Positions 27,867 through 36,794 are shown, numbered from the stretch's first letter. The stretch: 64,000 bases of DNA from Puniceicoccaceae bacterium (GCA_028285755.1 JANQOQ010000006.1:806001-870000), one strand, 5' to 3'. Numbers and translations: made by a program. The notes: generated from the letters alone by a model not told the origin.

Positions 27867-30071
27867 CTAGAGATCAGCGGGATCATCATAAGACTCATAA
27901 GGATCCGCTCGATCAAAATATTTAAATGCTTCGCTCAGCTCGATCATCTGCGAAGAGGACCCGATTAACACATTAAACCGACCGGTTTCAGCTTTCCAGC
28001 GGCCCTTGACTTCATCCCAGAATGCCAGATCGCGAAACCGGATCGTATGCTCGATGGTGGCGCTCTCACCCGGCTCAAGGAATACCTTATCAAATCCCTT
28101 CAGCTCCTTTAACGGACGCTCTACACTCGCATGTATATCCTGAATATACATTTGTGCGACCTCAGCTCCTGCTACCGGGCCGGTATTCTTCACCTGATAC
28201 GTGACTGTAAGCGTCTCCCCCCGTTGCATTTGTTTGGCAGATAACTCCAGATTATCATATTCAAAGGTGGTGTAACTGAGCCCGTATCCGAATGGAAAGA
28301 GAGGAATATGGCCCTCCTTTTCAAAGTAGCGGTAACCTACAAATACACCTTCCGAATATTCGGCCACACGGTCTACGCCCGGAAACTCGCGGCTCCTCGC
28401 TGCCGGGAAATCTGACCTGCGTCTGCCAAAGGTCACCGGTAACTTACCGGATGGGTTGGCATCCCCGAATAGTAGCGCGGCTTCCGCATTACCTTCCTCC
28501 TGTCCGGCAAACCACATTTGCAATACCGCATCCACATCCTCCAGCCATGGCAGTATGTATGCCCCGGGAGTGCGCAAAACGACGATGGTAGTCTCATACT
28601 TTTCACTGACCGCCTGAATTAATGCCGTCTCAGCCTCAAGCGAAATAGACTCCCGGTCCCGTGTTTCCGTTGAATCACGGGTAATGAATATCATTGCGGC
28701 ATCTGCCGGTTGGGCATCCTCAATATTTCGATAGTGGACCACTTCAGCATTCTCGAGACGGTTACTGAGCCCCTCCAGGGGTGGCACATTATAAAAGGGA
28801 ACCACCTTGGAGCTTCCGCCGCCCGTGATTACGGCAATGTCCGCATCGCCAAATAAAGCCAGCTTCGTCGTTTTATCTGCGTCCAGCGGGAGCACCCCAT
28901 TTGCATTCTTAAGCAGAACAGCCGCTTCCACAGCAGTTTGCCACGCGAGCTTGCGATGCTCCGGTGCATCGAGTACGGCTTCCGGATACTCCTCCTGATT
29001 TTCATTACCGATCAGGCCGAATCTTTTCATTTCGCGCAATATTCGATATACCATTTCATCCAGCTCAGCCTCTTCGACCTTTCCATCCAGCACGGCATCC
29101 TCCAGTTCAGGCATAAACTTGGGCTCCCCAAATTTACCCCAACCCGACATTTCGAGATCCAGCCCCGCCTTTACGGCCGGCACGGTTTCGTGCCAGGTGC
29201 CCCAGTCTGTCATGATAAACCCTTTGAAGCCCCACTCCGTTTTCGTCATTTGTTTTAATAGCAAAGGATGCTCAGAGCAGTAAATCCCGTTTACTTTATT
29301 ATAGGCCGTCATAATCGAGGCTACCTCGGCCTCCTTGACGGCTGCCTCGAAGGACAGCATGTATACCTCACGCAAAGCCCGCTCCGATATACGCGCGTCT
29401 ACAGTGTGACGCCAGGTTTCCTGATTATTGGCGATCATTACCTTCGCATTCGCCAGCGTACCTACATCCTGGATTCCGTTGATCACATTGACCGAACAAC
29501 GTGCCGAAAGATACGGATCTTCGCTAAAGAGCTCAAAGTTACGACCCCCTTCAGGAGCACGGATGATGTTGATCATCGGTCCAAGCATGACACTGCGCCC
29601 CTGGCCCCGGGTCTCAATACCGATCACCCTACCCACTTTATAGAGCAGATCCATATCCCAGGTAGCCGCCTGAGCGATCGCAGTAGGGAACGCAGTAGCC
29701 GGAGCCTTATGGCGATCCACACTAAACGTGGCTCCCGCACCCGAACCGCCATTTTGCAAACCCATGGGCGGAATAGACAAACGGGGAATCCCCGGCATGT
29801 AGCCTACAAAAGCGCGCCCCTGAGAGTCCTCACCGGGTGCCCCATGCACCATTGAGACCTTTTCCTTTAAAGTCATTTGCGCAATGAGATCGTTGATCCA
29901 CTCATCATCCATCTGCATATACGCAGCTTCGCTCATCATTGGGCAAAAAACCACAGCAAGCAGCCACACTCCCGGCAGCAGTGTTGCTTTTAAATGTTTA
30001 TACAGAGTCACAGGGAGCTTAATCCCGGTGGAGGAGCTACAAATATTTCCGTGCTGATTTTTAGAGTTCAT
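27867..30071 (-). CDS. GH3 family beta-glycosidase
   Basis: The 734-residue protein has an N-terminal membrane-targeting segment (about 29-49), then the GH3 N-domain (AQMTLKEKVSMVHG, RNFELFSEDPYLSA) with the nucleophile Asp289 in GFIMTDWG. The GH3 C-domain (VLLKNANGVLPLD, NPSGKLPVTF) and a fibronectin-like C-terminal domain (YQVKNTGPVAGAEVAQMY) follow. Beta-glucosidase or beta-xylosidase-type exo activity is expected, probably in the periplasm. A 26-bp sequence 116-141 bp upstream (30187-30212) recurs almost exactly at the DeoR gene, so GH3 probably belongs to the DeoR regulon with the kinase-isomerase operon at 30277-35456. Confidence 0.92.
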   Translation of the reverse strand: MNSKNQHGNICSSSTGIKLPVTLYKHLKATLLPGVWLLAVVFCPMMSEAAYMQMDDEWINDLIAQMTLKEKVSMVHGAPGEDSQGRAFVGYMPGIPRLSIPPMGLQNGGSGAGATFSVDRHKAPATAFPTAIAQAATWDMDLLYKVGRVIGIETRGQGRSVMLGPMINIIRAPEGGRNFELFSEDPYLSARCSVNVINGIQDVGTLANAKVMIANNQETWRHTVDARISERALREVYMLSFEAAVKEAEVASIMTAYNKVNGIYCSEHPLLLKQMTKTEWGFKGFIMTDWGTWHETVPAVKAGLDLEMSGWGKFGEPKFMPELEDAVLDGKVEEAELDEMVYRILREMKRFGLIGNENQEEYPEAVLDAPEHRKLAWQTAVEAAVLLKNANGVLPLDADKTTKLALFGDADIAVITGGGSSKVVPFYNVPPLEGLSNRLENAEVVHYRNIEDAQPADAAMIFITRDSTETRDRESISLEAETALIQAVSEKYETTIVVLRTPGAYILPWLEDVDAVLQMWFAGQEEGNAEAALLFGDANPSGKLPVTFGRRRSDFPAARSREFPGVDRVAEYSEGVFVGYRYFEKEGHIPLFPFGYGLSYTTFEYDNLELSAKQMQRGETLTVTYQVKNTGPVAGAEVAQMYIQDIHASVERPLKELKGFDKVFLEPGESATIEHTIRFRDLAFWDEVKGRWKAETGRFNVLIGSSSQMIELSEAFKYFDRADPYESYDDPADL

Positions 30072-30186
30072 GCTACAAAAAAGTTAAACATAGATAGGAA
30101 TAATATACGCCTGATCGGGGTACACTTCTTGAATGGATTTGCAGTATCCAACAGGTGAAAGATAAGGTCAAATTTAATGCCTTTTT

Positions 30187-30212
30187 ATAACATAAATAAC
30201 ATTTTATAACAT
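30187..30212. promoter_or_regulatory. Candidate DeoR operator upstream of the GH3 gene
   Basis: The sequence at 30187-30212 matches 35486-35511 at 24 of 26 positions. It holds three spaced ATAAC units: ATAACAT, ATAACATT and TATAACAT. The two copies flank the DeoR-controlled gene group and lie in non-coding DNA, so conservation is unlikely to be coding. It is 116 bp upstream of the GH3 start. Confidence 0.7.
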
Positions 30213-30276
30213 TTATAGAGAGTCCCCTTATCTCTGGTTGACTCTACAGATTTCCTTGCTGTGCGAGCCCTCAGCG

Positions 30277-31632
30277 CTAACGGGACATCCAGATCGCTTC
30301 TATGGATTCGAGCGTTTGATTCTTGGTCTCAGGCACATAGCGGATGACAAAAATCAGACTTAAAAAGCTTGCTATTGCATAGATCCCGAAGGTGCCCGCA
30401 GTACCCAACATCTCGTTAAAGATGGGAAAAGTCTGAGCGACCGCGTAGGCACTCACCCATAAAATAATCGTAGCCACCGACATGGCCCGCCCCCGAATCT
30501 TATTGGGAAATATCTCCGAAATGACGACCCAGACTACTGGCCCTGATGAGGAAGCAAATGCAGCTACAAAGACCAGAATACTTGCCAGAATCCAATAAGG
30601 ATGCACATCCGTTAGTATAAAAACTCCGGTAAGCGTAAGTGCTGCTAATTGCACCCCAATCCCCATCATCAGCAATTTTCTGCGCCCGGACTTATCAATG
30701 AGCAACAAAGCTACCACCGTGAACAGAAAATTGATAACACCTATGATGATGGTTTGAGTAAACGAAGTATCCGCACTACTGCCCACTTGCGAAAATATGC
30801 TTGTGGAATAATACATGATCACATTAATGCCACTGAGTTGCTGAAAAACCGCCATTCCGGCACCGATAATCATAGCAATACGAAAAGGCGGTACCAACAA
30901 CTGACGAAAACTACCCGAGTTTTCGTTACTCAGCGAAGCTTCGACCGCTTTCACCTGGGCCTCCGCATCGCGGACATCAGAAACTTTGGAAAATATTTCC
31001 AGGCCTTGTTCTCTGCGTCCCTTTTTTATTAGCCAGCGCGGGCTTTCAGGCACCCATAATAGCAGGAATCCAAACAAAAAAGCAGGCAACGCTTCGCTGC
31101 CAAACATCCAGCGCCACCCGTAATCCACATTCCAGGACTCACTTCCCAGTCCCTGGACATAGCGATTTACAAAGAACACCACCACAATGCCCGAAACGAT
31201 CGCCAATTGATAAAGCGATACCAGACGTCCTCGCATGTGAGCAGGGGAAATCTCTGCTATATACAGAGGGGCCAGCAAAGAGGCTGCACCCACTCCCACA
31301 CCGCCTATAAAGCGGGCTATCACAAACTGATTCAAACTCTCGGGAAATGCTGAAAACACAGCGCTAACAAAAAACAGAAAGGCCGTAAGCAGCAGCGCTC
31401 GTTTTCTTCCTGCAAAATCACTCAGCACTCCGGCAAGCGCCGCACCGAAAATACAGCCTATCAAGGCACTGGAGGCCGCCCAACCATGCTCAGCTGCAGT
31501 TAAATCAAAGTGTATTCTAAGATATTCGATAGCACCATTGACCACCGCCGTATCATAGCCGAACAACAGCCCACCCAATGCGGCAGTTCCGGTAGCCAGT
31601 ATTAAAAATCTGAGAGATGAGGCATTTTTCAT
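30277..31632 (-). CDS. Sugar porter family MFS transporter
   Basis: The protein has about 451 residues from the ATG at 31632; an upstream in-frame extension would overlap the preceding gene. Sugar-porter signatures are LGGLLFGYDTAVVNGA, FAGRKRALLL, PESPRWLIKKGR, DKSGRRKLLM and the C-terminal VPETKNQTLE. QQLSGINVIMYYS in TM7 is typical of hexose transporters of this family. It is the last gene of the operon kinase - PGI - PMI - PMI - porter and should import the hexose the operon metabolises, by proton symport. The gap to the upstream isomerase is only 5 bp. Confidence 0.92.
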   Translation of the reverse strand: MKNASSLRFLILATGTAALGGLLFGYDTAVVNGAIEYLRIHFDLTAAEHGWAASSALIGCIFGAALAGVLSDFAGRKRALLLTAFLFFVSAVFSAFPESLNQFVIARFIGGVGVGAASLLAPLYIAEISPAHMRGRLVSLYQLAIVSGIVVVFFVNRYVQGLGSESWNVDYGWRWMFGSEALPAFLFGFLLLWVPESPRWLIKKGRREQGLEIFSKVSDVRDAEAQVKAVEASLSNENSGSFRQLLVPPFRIAMIIGAGMAVFQQLSGINVIMYYSTSIFSQVGSSADTSFTQTIIIGVINFLFTVVALLLIDKSGRRKLLMMGIGVQLAALTLTGVFILTDVHPYWILASILVFVAAFASSSGPVVWVVISEIFPNKIRGRAMSVATIILWVSAYAVAQTFPIFNEMLGTAGTFGIYAIASFLSLIFVIRYVPETKNQTLESIEAIWMSR

Positions 31633-31637
31633 GGTTT

Positions 31638-33434
31638 CTAGGGGTTGATTCGCATGTAAGCTTTGAGCGTAGCACACTCCTTGCCGACAGACGGTCCGTG
31701 CGGCTCGATGGTGTATTTTCCGATTGCAGCCGGAATTATAAAGGTTTCCGCATAATGGACAATGTAAGGCTTAAATGCGTGGGTTGGACTTTTGACAATG
31801 GCCTCTTCCCCCTGCACCAGGTTGAGCACATGCACACTGGCTCCGCCGGTATCATGCTCTACCGCTCCGTTAAACCAATGCCGGCGTGTCTCAATATACT
31901 CACTTTTATAGAGACCGGTGCGCTCCTCACGCCAACCTTCGCCCGCACTTATGGGCTCAACTGCATTGATTAAGTTTTCCTTCACCCATGCTTCAGTCCG
32001 TTCCCACCGGATTACCGACTTCCCGCGCTCGATGTTGATCGGACGGGGCTTGCCGTCCAGCCCGAGGCGGCCCCAATCCCAGAGCTTAAAGGTGAATATA
32101 TAAGGTGTATGGCTGATTTCGAGCACCATACTATCACTACCGGAGCAATGGCACGTCCCCGCAGGAATCAAAAAATGGTCGTGCTTCCTGGCTGGCCACT
32201 TGGCTACGTATTTTTCATCATCAAAACCGTGTTCAGGATCCTTTTGCGCCTCACTCAGGTCTGTTAGCATCTCAGCACCCTCGATGCCTTCCTTGAGACC
32301 GAGATAGACACACGCCCCCTCCTCGGCATCCAGTATGTAGTAACTTTCATCCTGTGTAAAAGGGATGCCAAAGTGCTTGCGGGCATAGTCCACAACGGGA
32401 TGTACCTGGAAGCTCAGATTGCCCCCCTGCATGGTATCCAGGAAATCAAAACGTATGGGGAACCAGGCTCCGCAAAGCCCATATACCGGCTCACCCAAAA
32501 GTGCCTCTGGGTGTCGCAATACCAGATTAATGGAGGGCACTTCAACACGGATATCTTTAAAACCCAGCAACAGACTATTCTCCTCCGGCACGCAGTCAAA
32601 GCACCATGCGTAATTCGGAGGACCGTCCGGCAAATCACATACTTCGCGCATCCATTGCCCACCCCAGGGGCCCGGATCAAAGAAGGGAACCACTCTGAAA
32701 GGCTGACAAGTAGCCTGTTTAAGCCCTGCTCGCAATGCAGCTCCGGTGATTAACTTAGGCTCATCTTCCACACATGTATCCAGCAGGAAATCCCACGCAT
32801 CCATGCTGTCCCGCTTCAGTTGGTCACATACGGGCCAGTCCACAAAAAAACTATGTTTATACTGCAGGGATACCTTGAGCCCGGCATTATCCATTCCCAG
32901 ATTGCTGACCTGGTTTCTGCGTTGGCGTAGTTGCCCTTCCCAACGAGGCATATCAAGATAGACTACCCAATCAGGCTCACAACAAAGCAATGCTCCCGGT
33001 CCATAAACGAGATGAATTCCCTCTGTAGCGGCACTCAGTTCGTCCTGAAGTGATTTTACTTTTTGTGCATCCAGGTAGTCCTCCATACACAAAGAGGCCA
33101 TAAAGCCGAAAATTGGGTCGTTCCCGCCCAAATACGGTTCTACAAGGATCTCGATATCTGAAGTCGTTTTGAATGCACATTCGCGGGTAATATGTATTGA
33201 TGACGCACTTAATTGTTCTCGCAAGGCGGGCACCACCTCATCGTCCAATATTCCCGTGTAACACTCCATGGCAATAACGACCTTGTGCTTTCCGGATTTT
33301 TGGATGCTCTCGCGTAATCGCTCACCGATTGCCTCCCAGCCTACCCAGCAATCGGATTCATGGCCGTTTACTGAAACAAATGGATATTTGTCGTAACGCG
33401 CTTTACCGAGACCCAGCTTCTGTAAATAACTCAT
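31638..33434 (-). CDS. Class I mannose-6-phosphate isomerase-type protein with long N-terminal extension
   Basis: The 598-residue protein has an N-terminal nucleotide-kinase-like region (KHKVVIAMECYTGILDDEV, LVYGPGALLCCEPDWVVYLD), then a class I phosphomannose-isomerase-type cupin part (LSFQVHPVVDYARKHFG, FLIPAGTCHCSGSDSMVLEI, FTFKLWDWGRLGLDGKPRPI). Proteins of about 590 residues with this composition are commonly annotated as class I mannose-6-phosphate isomerase. A good AAGGAG lies 10 bases upstream of the ATG. The role would be mannose-6-phosphate/fructose-6-phosphate interconversion or a related isomerisation. The N-terminal kinase-like part lacks an obvious P-loop, so kinase activity is uncertain. 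Confidence 0.75.
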   Translation of the reverse strand: MSYLQKLGLGKARYDKYPFVSVNGHESDCWVGWEAIGERLRESIQKSGKHKVVIAMECYTGILDDEVVPALREQLSASSIHITRECAFKTTSDIEILVEPYLGGNDPIFGFMASLCMEDYLDAQKVKSLQDELSAATEGIHLVYGPGALLCCEPDWVVYLDMPRWEGQLRQRRNQVSNLGMDNAGLKVSLQYKHSFFVDWPVCDQLKRDSMDAWDFLLDTCVEDEPKLITGAALRAGLKQATCQPFRVVPFFDPGPWGGQWMREVCDLPDGPPNYAWCFDCVPEENSLLLGFKDIRVEVPSINLVLRHPEALLGEPVYGLCGAWFPIRFDFLDTMQGGNLSFQVHPVVDYARKHFGIPFTQDESYYILDAEEGACVYLGLKEGIEGAEMLTDLSEAQKDPEHGFDDEKYVAKWPARKHDHFLIPAGTCHCSGSDSMVLEISHTPYIFTFKLWDWGRLGLDGKPRPINIERGKSVIRWERTEAWVKENLINAVEPISAGEGWREERTGLYKSEYIETRRHWFNGAVEHDTGGASVHVLNLVQGEEAIVKSPTHAFKPYIVHYAETFIIPAAIGKYTIEPHGPSVGKECATLKAYMRINP

Positions 33435-33439
33435 AACGA

Positions 33440-33835
33440 TTACTCTCCTTGAGTCGTTCGTTCAAAGTCATCTTCATAGCGGGTGATATCTGCCTGTTGC
33501 CAGTTGCCAAAGGCCACTTCCAACACCCGACATGATTGTTGCCCCACGCAAGACAAACGGTGCCTTTCATTTGCAGGTATCCATATTTCCTCCCAAGGTT
33601 TACACTGCTTTATCTCATCGCCTACCTGAATCTGGGCGCCTGCGTCCAGCACGATCCAAAGCTCTGCCCGCCCGGTATGACTTTGCAGAGATAGTCTCAT
33701 CCCCGGCTTTACTTCCATCAGGCTAACGGTGCAATCCTCGTTAAAGGCATATTGTTTGAATTGTCCCCATGGGCGTTCCACATGCCCAATTTTGGGCTTT
33801 TGCCCGGGTATTGGTTTGGTGATATATTCTGACAT
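33440..33835 (-). CDS. Small cupin, mannose-6-phosphate isomerase type II C-terminal-domain-like
   Basis: The protein has about 131 residues from the ATG at 33835; a TTG eight codons earlier is possible. It matches the stand-alone cupin part of ManC/AlgA-type bifunctional enzymes: VERPWGQFKQYAF, VKPGMRLSLQSHTGRAELWIVL, EEIWIPANERHRLSCVG and VLEVAFG. Metal-binding His and Glu are at QSHTGRAE and HRL. It may isomerise mannose-6-phosphate or only bind the sugar. It lies 5 bp before the class I enzyme, so two unrelated PMI-type proteins are encoded side by side, which is odd and may mean that one acts on another sugar phosphate. Confidence 0.8.
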   Translation of the reverse strand: MSEYITKPIPGQKPKIGHVERPWGQFKQYAFNEDCTVSLMEVKPGMRLSLQSHTGRAELWIVLDAGAQIQVGDEIKQCKPWEEIWIPANERHRLSCVGQQSCRVLEVAFGNWQQADITRYEDDFERTTQGE

Positions 33836-33861
33836 AGCGAAAAAGTGACTCGTACTCAATG

Positions 33862-34416
33862 CTACTGCCGATCCAGCAGCACAGGCTGCCCCTCACGCTC
33901 CACGAGCACTTTCAGGAAATTGCGCTCCGCAATGGCTCCATAATCGTGGCCGGCATCCCAGGGGTAAATCCCCAGATAGGCCAACGGCATATCTCCGGTA
34001 TTGATAGTGCGATGTGCCGTATAACCGGGCACATAGACCACCTCTCCCTCAGCCAATGACACCAGCATGCTCTCCTGACTGACTTCATGTTCCAGCAGCA
34101 TATAACCTACTCCCTTCAGGCCGACATACACTTCCGCAGCCTCGCGCTTTGTGTGCAAATGGCCCTTGGTCATATAGTACTCATCGCCTACTTTGCCGGG
34201 ATACAAAACTCCCAGACCCAAATGCAGCTGACCCTCCCCCTCAGCAGGTGTCATGGATGACACGCTATATAACAAAGCATTGTCCTGCTCCAAACAAGAT
34301 TGATAAGCGTCTTCATTTGCAAAAAATCCTCTAAGGTTACTCAGATACCGGTTCTCTACCGGCCTCCCTCCCAAACTTCCTTTTTCAAGATCTATTTTGG
34401 AAAATAAATCTGACAT
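33862..34416 (-). CDS. Cupin-type glucose-6-phosphate isomerase
   Basis: The protein clearly belongs to the cupin phosphoglucose isomerase family known from Archaea and some bacteria: YYMTKGHLHTKREAAEVYVG and VVYVPGYTAHRTINTGDMP. The metal ligands are the two His of GHLH, the Glu of KREAAE and the His of TAHRT. It interconverts fructose-6-phosphate and glucose-6-phosphate in the cytosol. The ATG at 34416 has AAAGGA nine bases upstream and is preferred. A GTG at 34443 overlaps the kinase stop and would add nine residues, so some translational coupling is possible. The gene sits between a sugar kinase and two PMI-type genes. Confidence 0.9.
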   Translation of the reverse strand: MSDLFSKIDLEKGSLGGRPVENRYLSNLRGFFANEDAYQSCLEQDNALLYSVSSMTPAEGEGQLHLGLGVLYPGKVGDEYYMTKGHLHTKREAAEVYVGLKGVGYMLLEHEVSQESMLVSLAEGEVVYVPGYTAHRTINTGDMPLAYLGIYPWDAGHDYGAIAERNFLKVLVEREGQPVLLDRQ

Positions 34417-34439
34417 ACTTTGCAGTCCTTTGATCATAT

Positions 34440-35456
34440 TCACAGCTCTTTCTGGTAAAGCACTAAACCGCGTTCCATGTTATCTAAAAAAGCCTGCCCT
34501 ACCGATTCTCCAACCTCTTGCACTGCCCTGATAACGGCACCCGCCACCGGCGGATACCTCACCTCTGAAACGCGAAAATCCGCTTTCCTTTGCAATAACA
34601 CCTCCACGAGAATTGGATTCATAACCAGATTCGTAGCAATGCCACCGGTTAATACTATATCTGCACGCTCGTTCATCGAGAGCTTGTTCGCTACCTGCTC
34701 CACAAGCTCAGCCGCCTCTACCGCCGCATCCTTAACCAGTCTCATCGCATCTTCATCCCCCTCTTTCGCCGCCTGCAATACCAGACGCGAGAGTTCCTTC
34801 ACGGTTATAAACGTATCTCTCTCTTGATGCACAGCAGTTAAGATTTGCTCAGGCTTATCAATACCAAAATGCTGCCTGACCCGCTCTGCCAATGAATGCG
34901 CTCCGGAGCGACCGTCCCATGTCCGAACAGCTAACCGCAGCGTCTCATGCCCAAGCGCATAAGCACTACCACAATCATCCATTAAATAACTCCAGCCCCC
35001 ACAGGTGGCAATCTCACCCTCAGCATTACGACCCAGACAATGGGACCCACTTCCCAGGATCAAAGCTATGCCCGGCGCACCGACCAGCCCGCCTGCTAGC
35101 GTAATATCCGTATCATTTACCGCCTTAACGGCAGCCTCCCCGCCAATCGCTAAACGCAAGAGCCCTTCAAAGTACTGAACATCCTCTTGAGATTTCACTC
35201 CTGCGATTCCAGCAAATACCTGATAGCCTGACACTCCTTCGCTTAAGTTTGTCTTAATTTGCTGAAACCCGGCCTGCAGATTTGCGATAATCAAGGCCTC
35301 GTCGCTATTGTGGATATTGAGTGGTCCTGAAAACGCAATCCCCAGCACACTGCCCTCTGCATCGGTAGCCAGAAAACGGCTGCGACTTCCTCCGCCGTCT
35401 ATCCCGATATAAATACCTGCGTGCGTAGAGCCCATAAACGAAAATCTAGGACTCAT
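34440..35456 (-). CDS. BadF/BadG/BcrA/BcrD-type sugar kinase (N-acetylglucosamine kinase-like)
   Basis: About 338 residues from the ATG at 35456; an ATG at 35435 or an upstream GTG are alternatives. It has the ASKHA phosphate-binding loop YIGIDGGGSRSRF, the second motif ALILGSGSHCLGR and CGGWSYLMDDCGSAYALG, which is typical of N-acetylglucosamine kinase and ROK-related proteins of this family. IVLTGGIATN is the adenosine motif. It would phosphorylate an incoming hexose or N-acetylhexosamine with ATP. It heads the operon and is divergent from the DeoR regulator, sharing the operator region at 35486-35511. With PGI and PMI proteins next, an unmodified hexose such as glucose or mannose is the simplest guess. 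Confidence 0.85.
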   Translation of the reverse strand: MSPRFSFMGSTHAGIYIGIDGGGSRSRFLATDAEGSVLGIAFSGPLNIHNSDEALIIANLQAGFQQIKTNLSEGVSGYQVFAGIAGVKSQEDVQYFEGLLRLAIGGEAAVKAVNDTDITLAGGLVGAPGIALILGSGSHCLGRNAEGEIATCGGWSYLMDDCGSAYALGHETLRLAVRTWDGRSGAHSLAERVRQHFGIDKPEQILTAVHQERDTFITVKELSRLVLQAAKEGDEDAMRLVKDAAVEAAELVEQVANKLSMNERADIVLTGGIATNLVMNPILVEVLLQRKADFRVSEVRYPPVAGAVIRAVQEVGESVGQAFLDNMERGLVLYQKEL

Positions 35457-35485
35457 CACACGACTGTCCAATTTATTCTCGTAAC

Positions 35486-35511
35486 ATAACACAAATAACG
35501 TTTTATAACAT
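35486..35511. promoter_or_regulatory. Candidate DeoR operator between the kinase operon and the DeoR gene
   Basis: Near-copy (24/26) of 30187-30212. It ends three bases before the DeoR start codon at 35515 and lies 30 bp upstream of the divergent kinase start, so bound repressor would block both genes. No Shine-Dalgarno sequence is seen between it and the ATG. Confidence 0.7.
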
Positions 35512-35514
35512 ATT

Positions 35515-36279
35515 ATGCCCCCTACTCAAAGACGCCGACGCATACTGGATATACTGGATGAACAAACCTGTGTATCAATTGCATATCTGCAAACCACGCT
35601 CGATACCACTCCGATGACCCTCTGGCGAGACTTGAAATTACTTGAAGACCAGGCCCTGTTAAAGCGAATACGCGGGGGTGCCATGAAGATAGACGTCGAG
35701 CAGGAGCCCCGATATGATAGCAAGCTCGAATCCTCTCGGACAGCGAAAGTCAAGATTGCCAAATATGCGATTCAACACATGGTTCAGGATGGAGATATCA
35801 TTACACTCGAAGGAGGCACGACCGTAGCCGAATTCGCAAGGTATCTCCCTCAAAGCAACTTGGTTATTCATACCAACAGCCTTCCCATCATGAATCTGGT
35901 CAACCACCCCCGTCGCTCCGTCTATTGCTCTGGAGGCTTGGTGCGTGAGGAATCCGGCACGATGGTTGGGAAAGAAGCTGTCACCTTTTTTTACAGACGC
36001 AAAGTCAAAACGTTTTTCATGAGTGCGACCGGTTTCGACCTTCAAAATGGCCTCACAGATCCCAATCCCATGGAAATTGAAGTCAAACAAGCCATGGCTA
36101 ACTCTGCGGAACAGATCGTATTATTGCTCGATTCCGAAAAAATAGGGATCACCTCCCTCATGCAGATAATCCCCCTACGCAAAGTCACCTGCATCGTCAC
36201 CGATAAAGCCCTTAACAACGACTACACTCAATTACTCAACAAATACAAAATTACCCAGCACATCATTTGCAAAACATAA
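35515..36279 (+). CDS. DeoR family transcriptional regulator
   Basis: The 254-residue protein has an N-terminal DeoR winged helix (RRRRILDILDEQTCVSIAYL, RDLKLLEDQALLKRIRGGA). Its C-terminal sugar-phosphate-binding domain shows GDIITLEGGTTVAEFARYL, a GG near 140 (YCSGGLVREESGTMVGKEA) and ATGFDLQNGLTDPN. Such repressors respond to a phosphorylated sugar. It is divergent from the kinase-PGI-PMI-porter operon. The operator-like repeat just before its ATG and upstream of GH3 defines a likely regulon. The start is fixed by the family-typical N-terminus. Confidence 0.93.
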   Translation: MPPTQRRRRILDILDEQTCVSIAYLQTTLDTTPMTLWRDLKLLEDQALLKRIRGGAMKIDVEQEPRYDSKLESSRTAKVKIAKYAIQHMVQDGDIITLEGGTTVAEFARYLPQSNLVIHTNSLPIMNLVNHPRRSVYCSGGLVREESGTMVGKEAVTFFYRRKVKTFFMSATGFDLQNGLTDPNPMEIEVKQAMANSAEQIVLLLDSEKIGITSLMQIIPLRKVTCIVTDKALNNDYTQLLNKYKITQHIICKT

Positions 36280-36370
36280 AACCCAGGTTGCTGCTACCCT
36301 TACCTCTAAAAAGTTATCCTCAAAGTATTATGAATTCTGCGAGCAATGTTTAATATGGAGCTTTTTTGGA

Positions 36371-36440
36371 AAATTGGGACGAGATCGAACTAATAACTAA
36401 AATATAATAAGACGTTCTGTATGAGTTAAAAACAAAACTA
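36371..36440 (-). repeat. Degenerate tRNA-like dispersed repeat, partial copy
   Basis: TTGGGACGAGATCGAAC (36374-36390) followed by AAGACGTTCTGTATGAG resembles the first half of the repeats at 694, 16255 and 36658. CGAGATCGAAC also occurs at 55021-55031, next to the second copy of the long repeat. It is a fragment; the distal block is missing. Confidence 0.4.
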
Positions 36441-36657
36441 CGTATACAAAATGGATTGCTTAACGGACAGGATTTTCGGACTCATTCAGTCGCTTAGTGC
36501 CTCGATAAGTCGCCTCAATGGAATTGGACCGAAGGCATGTCATTTACAGTCATAGTGTATTGCATGCTGGCGAAATAATCAGTATACTAGGAGATCGCTC
36601 ACAAGGAATATGTCTTGAAGAGACTGACCCTGACGTGGTGGGGGTCATTGTGCGGGA

Positions 36658-36766
36658 TGGTGGGAGATACTGGAATCGAACCAGAATACCCGATGATTTA
36701 AGACGTTCAATACTAGCATCTTACAAAACCAGAAAAACATCTTTGACTGGCTCATTGACTGGATAA
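36658..36766 (-). repeat. Best-preserved tRNA-like dispersed repeat, 3' end CCCACCA on the minus strand
   Basis: Read on the minus strand, 36658-36690 gives a T-arm (CTGGTTCGATTCCAG) followed by TATCTCCCACCA, which looks like an acceptor strand, discriminator base and encoded CCA. Upstream, an anticodon-like stretch (CTTAAAT) is present but the stems do not pair well and no matching 5' acceptor (GGGAGAT) is found, so it is a pseudo-tRNA. The distal block GACTGGCTCATTGACTGG is shared with 16255-16355. Confidence 0.6.
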
Positions 36767-36794
36767 CTTAACAAAGCTCAACGTTTTACTGCGG

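Noticed and set aside
36658-36740. Functional tRNA gene on the minus strand
   Set aside because: T-arm and CCA look right, but anticodon and D stems do not pair and no 5' acceptor strand complements ATCTCCC.
36518-36766. Plus-strand open frame of 82 codons with GGRYWNRTRIPDDL
   Set aside because: That peptide pattern is what a reverse-strand tRNA T-arm yields when translated, and the region is the tRNA-like repeat.
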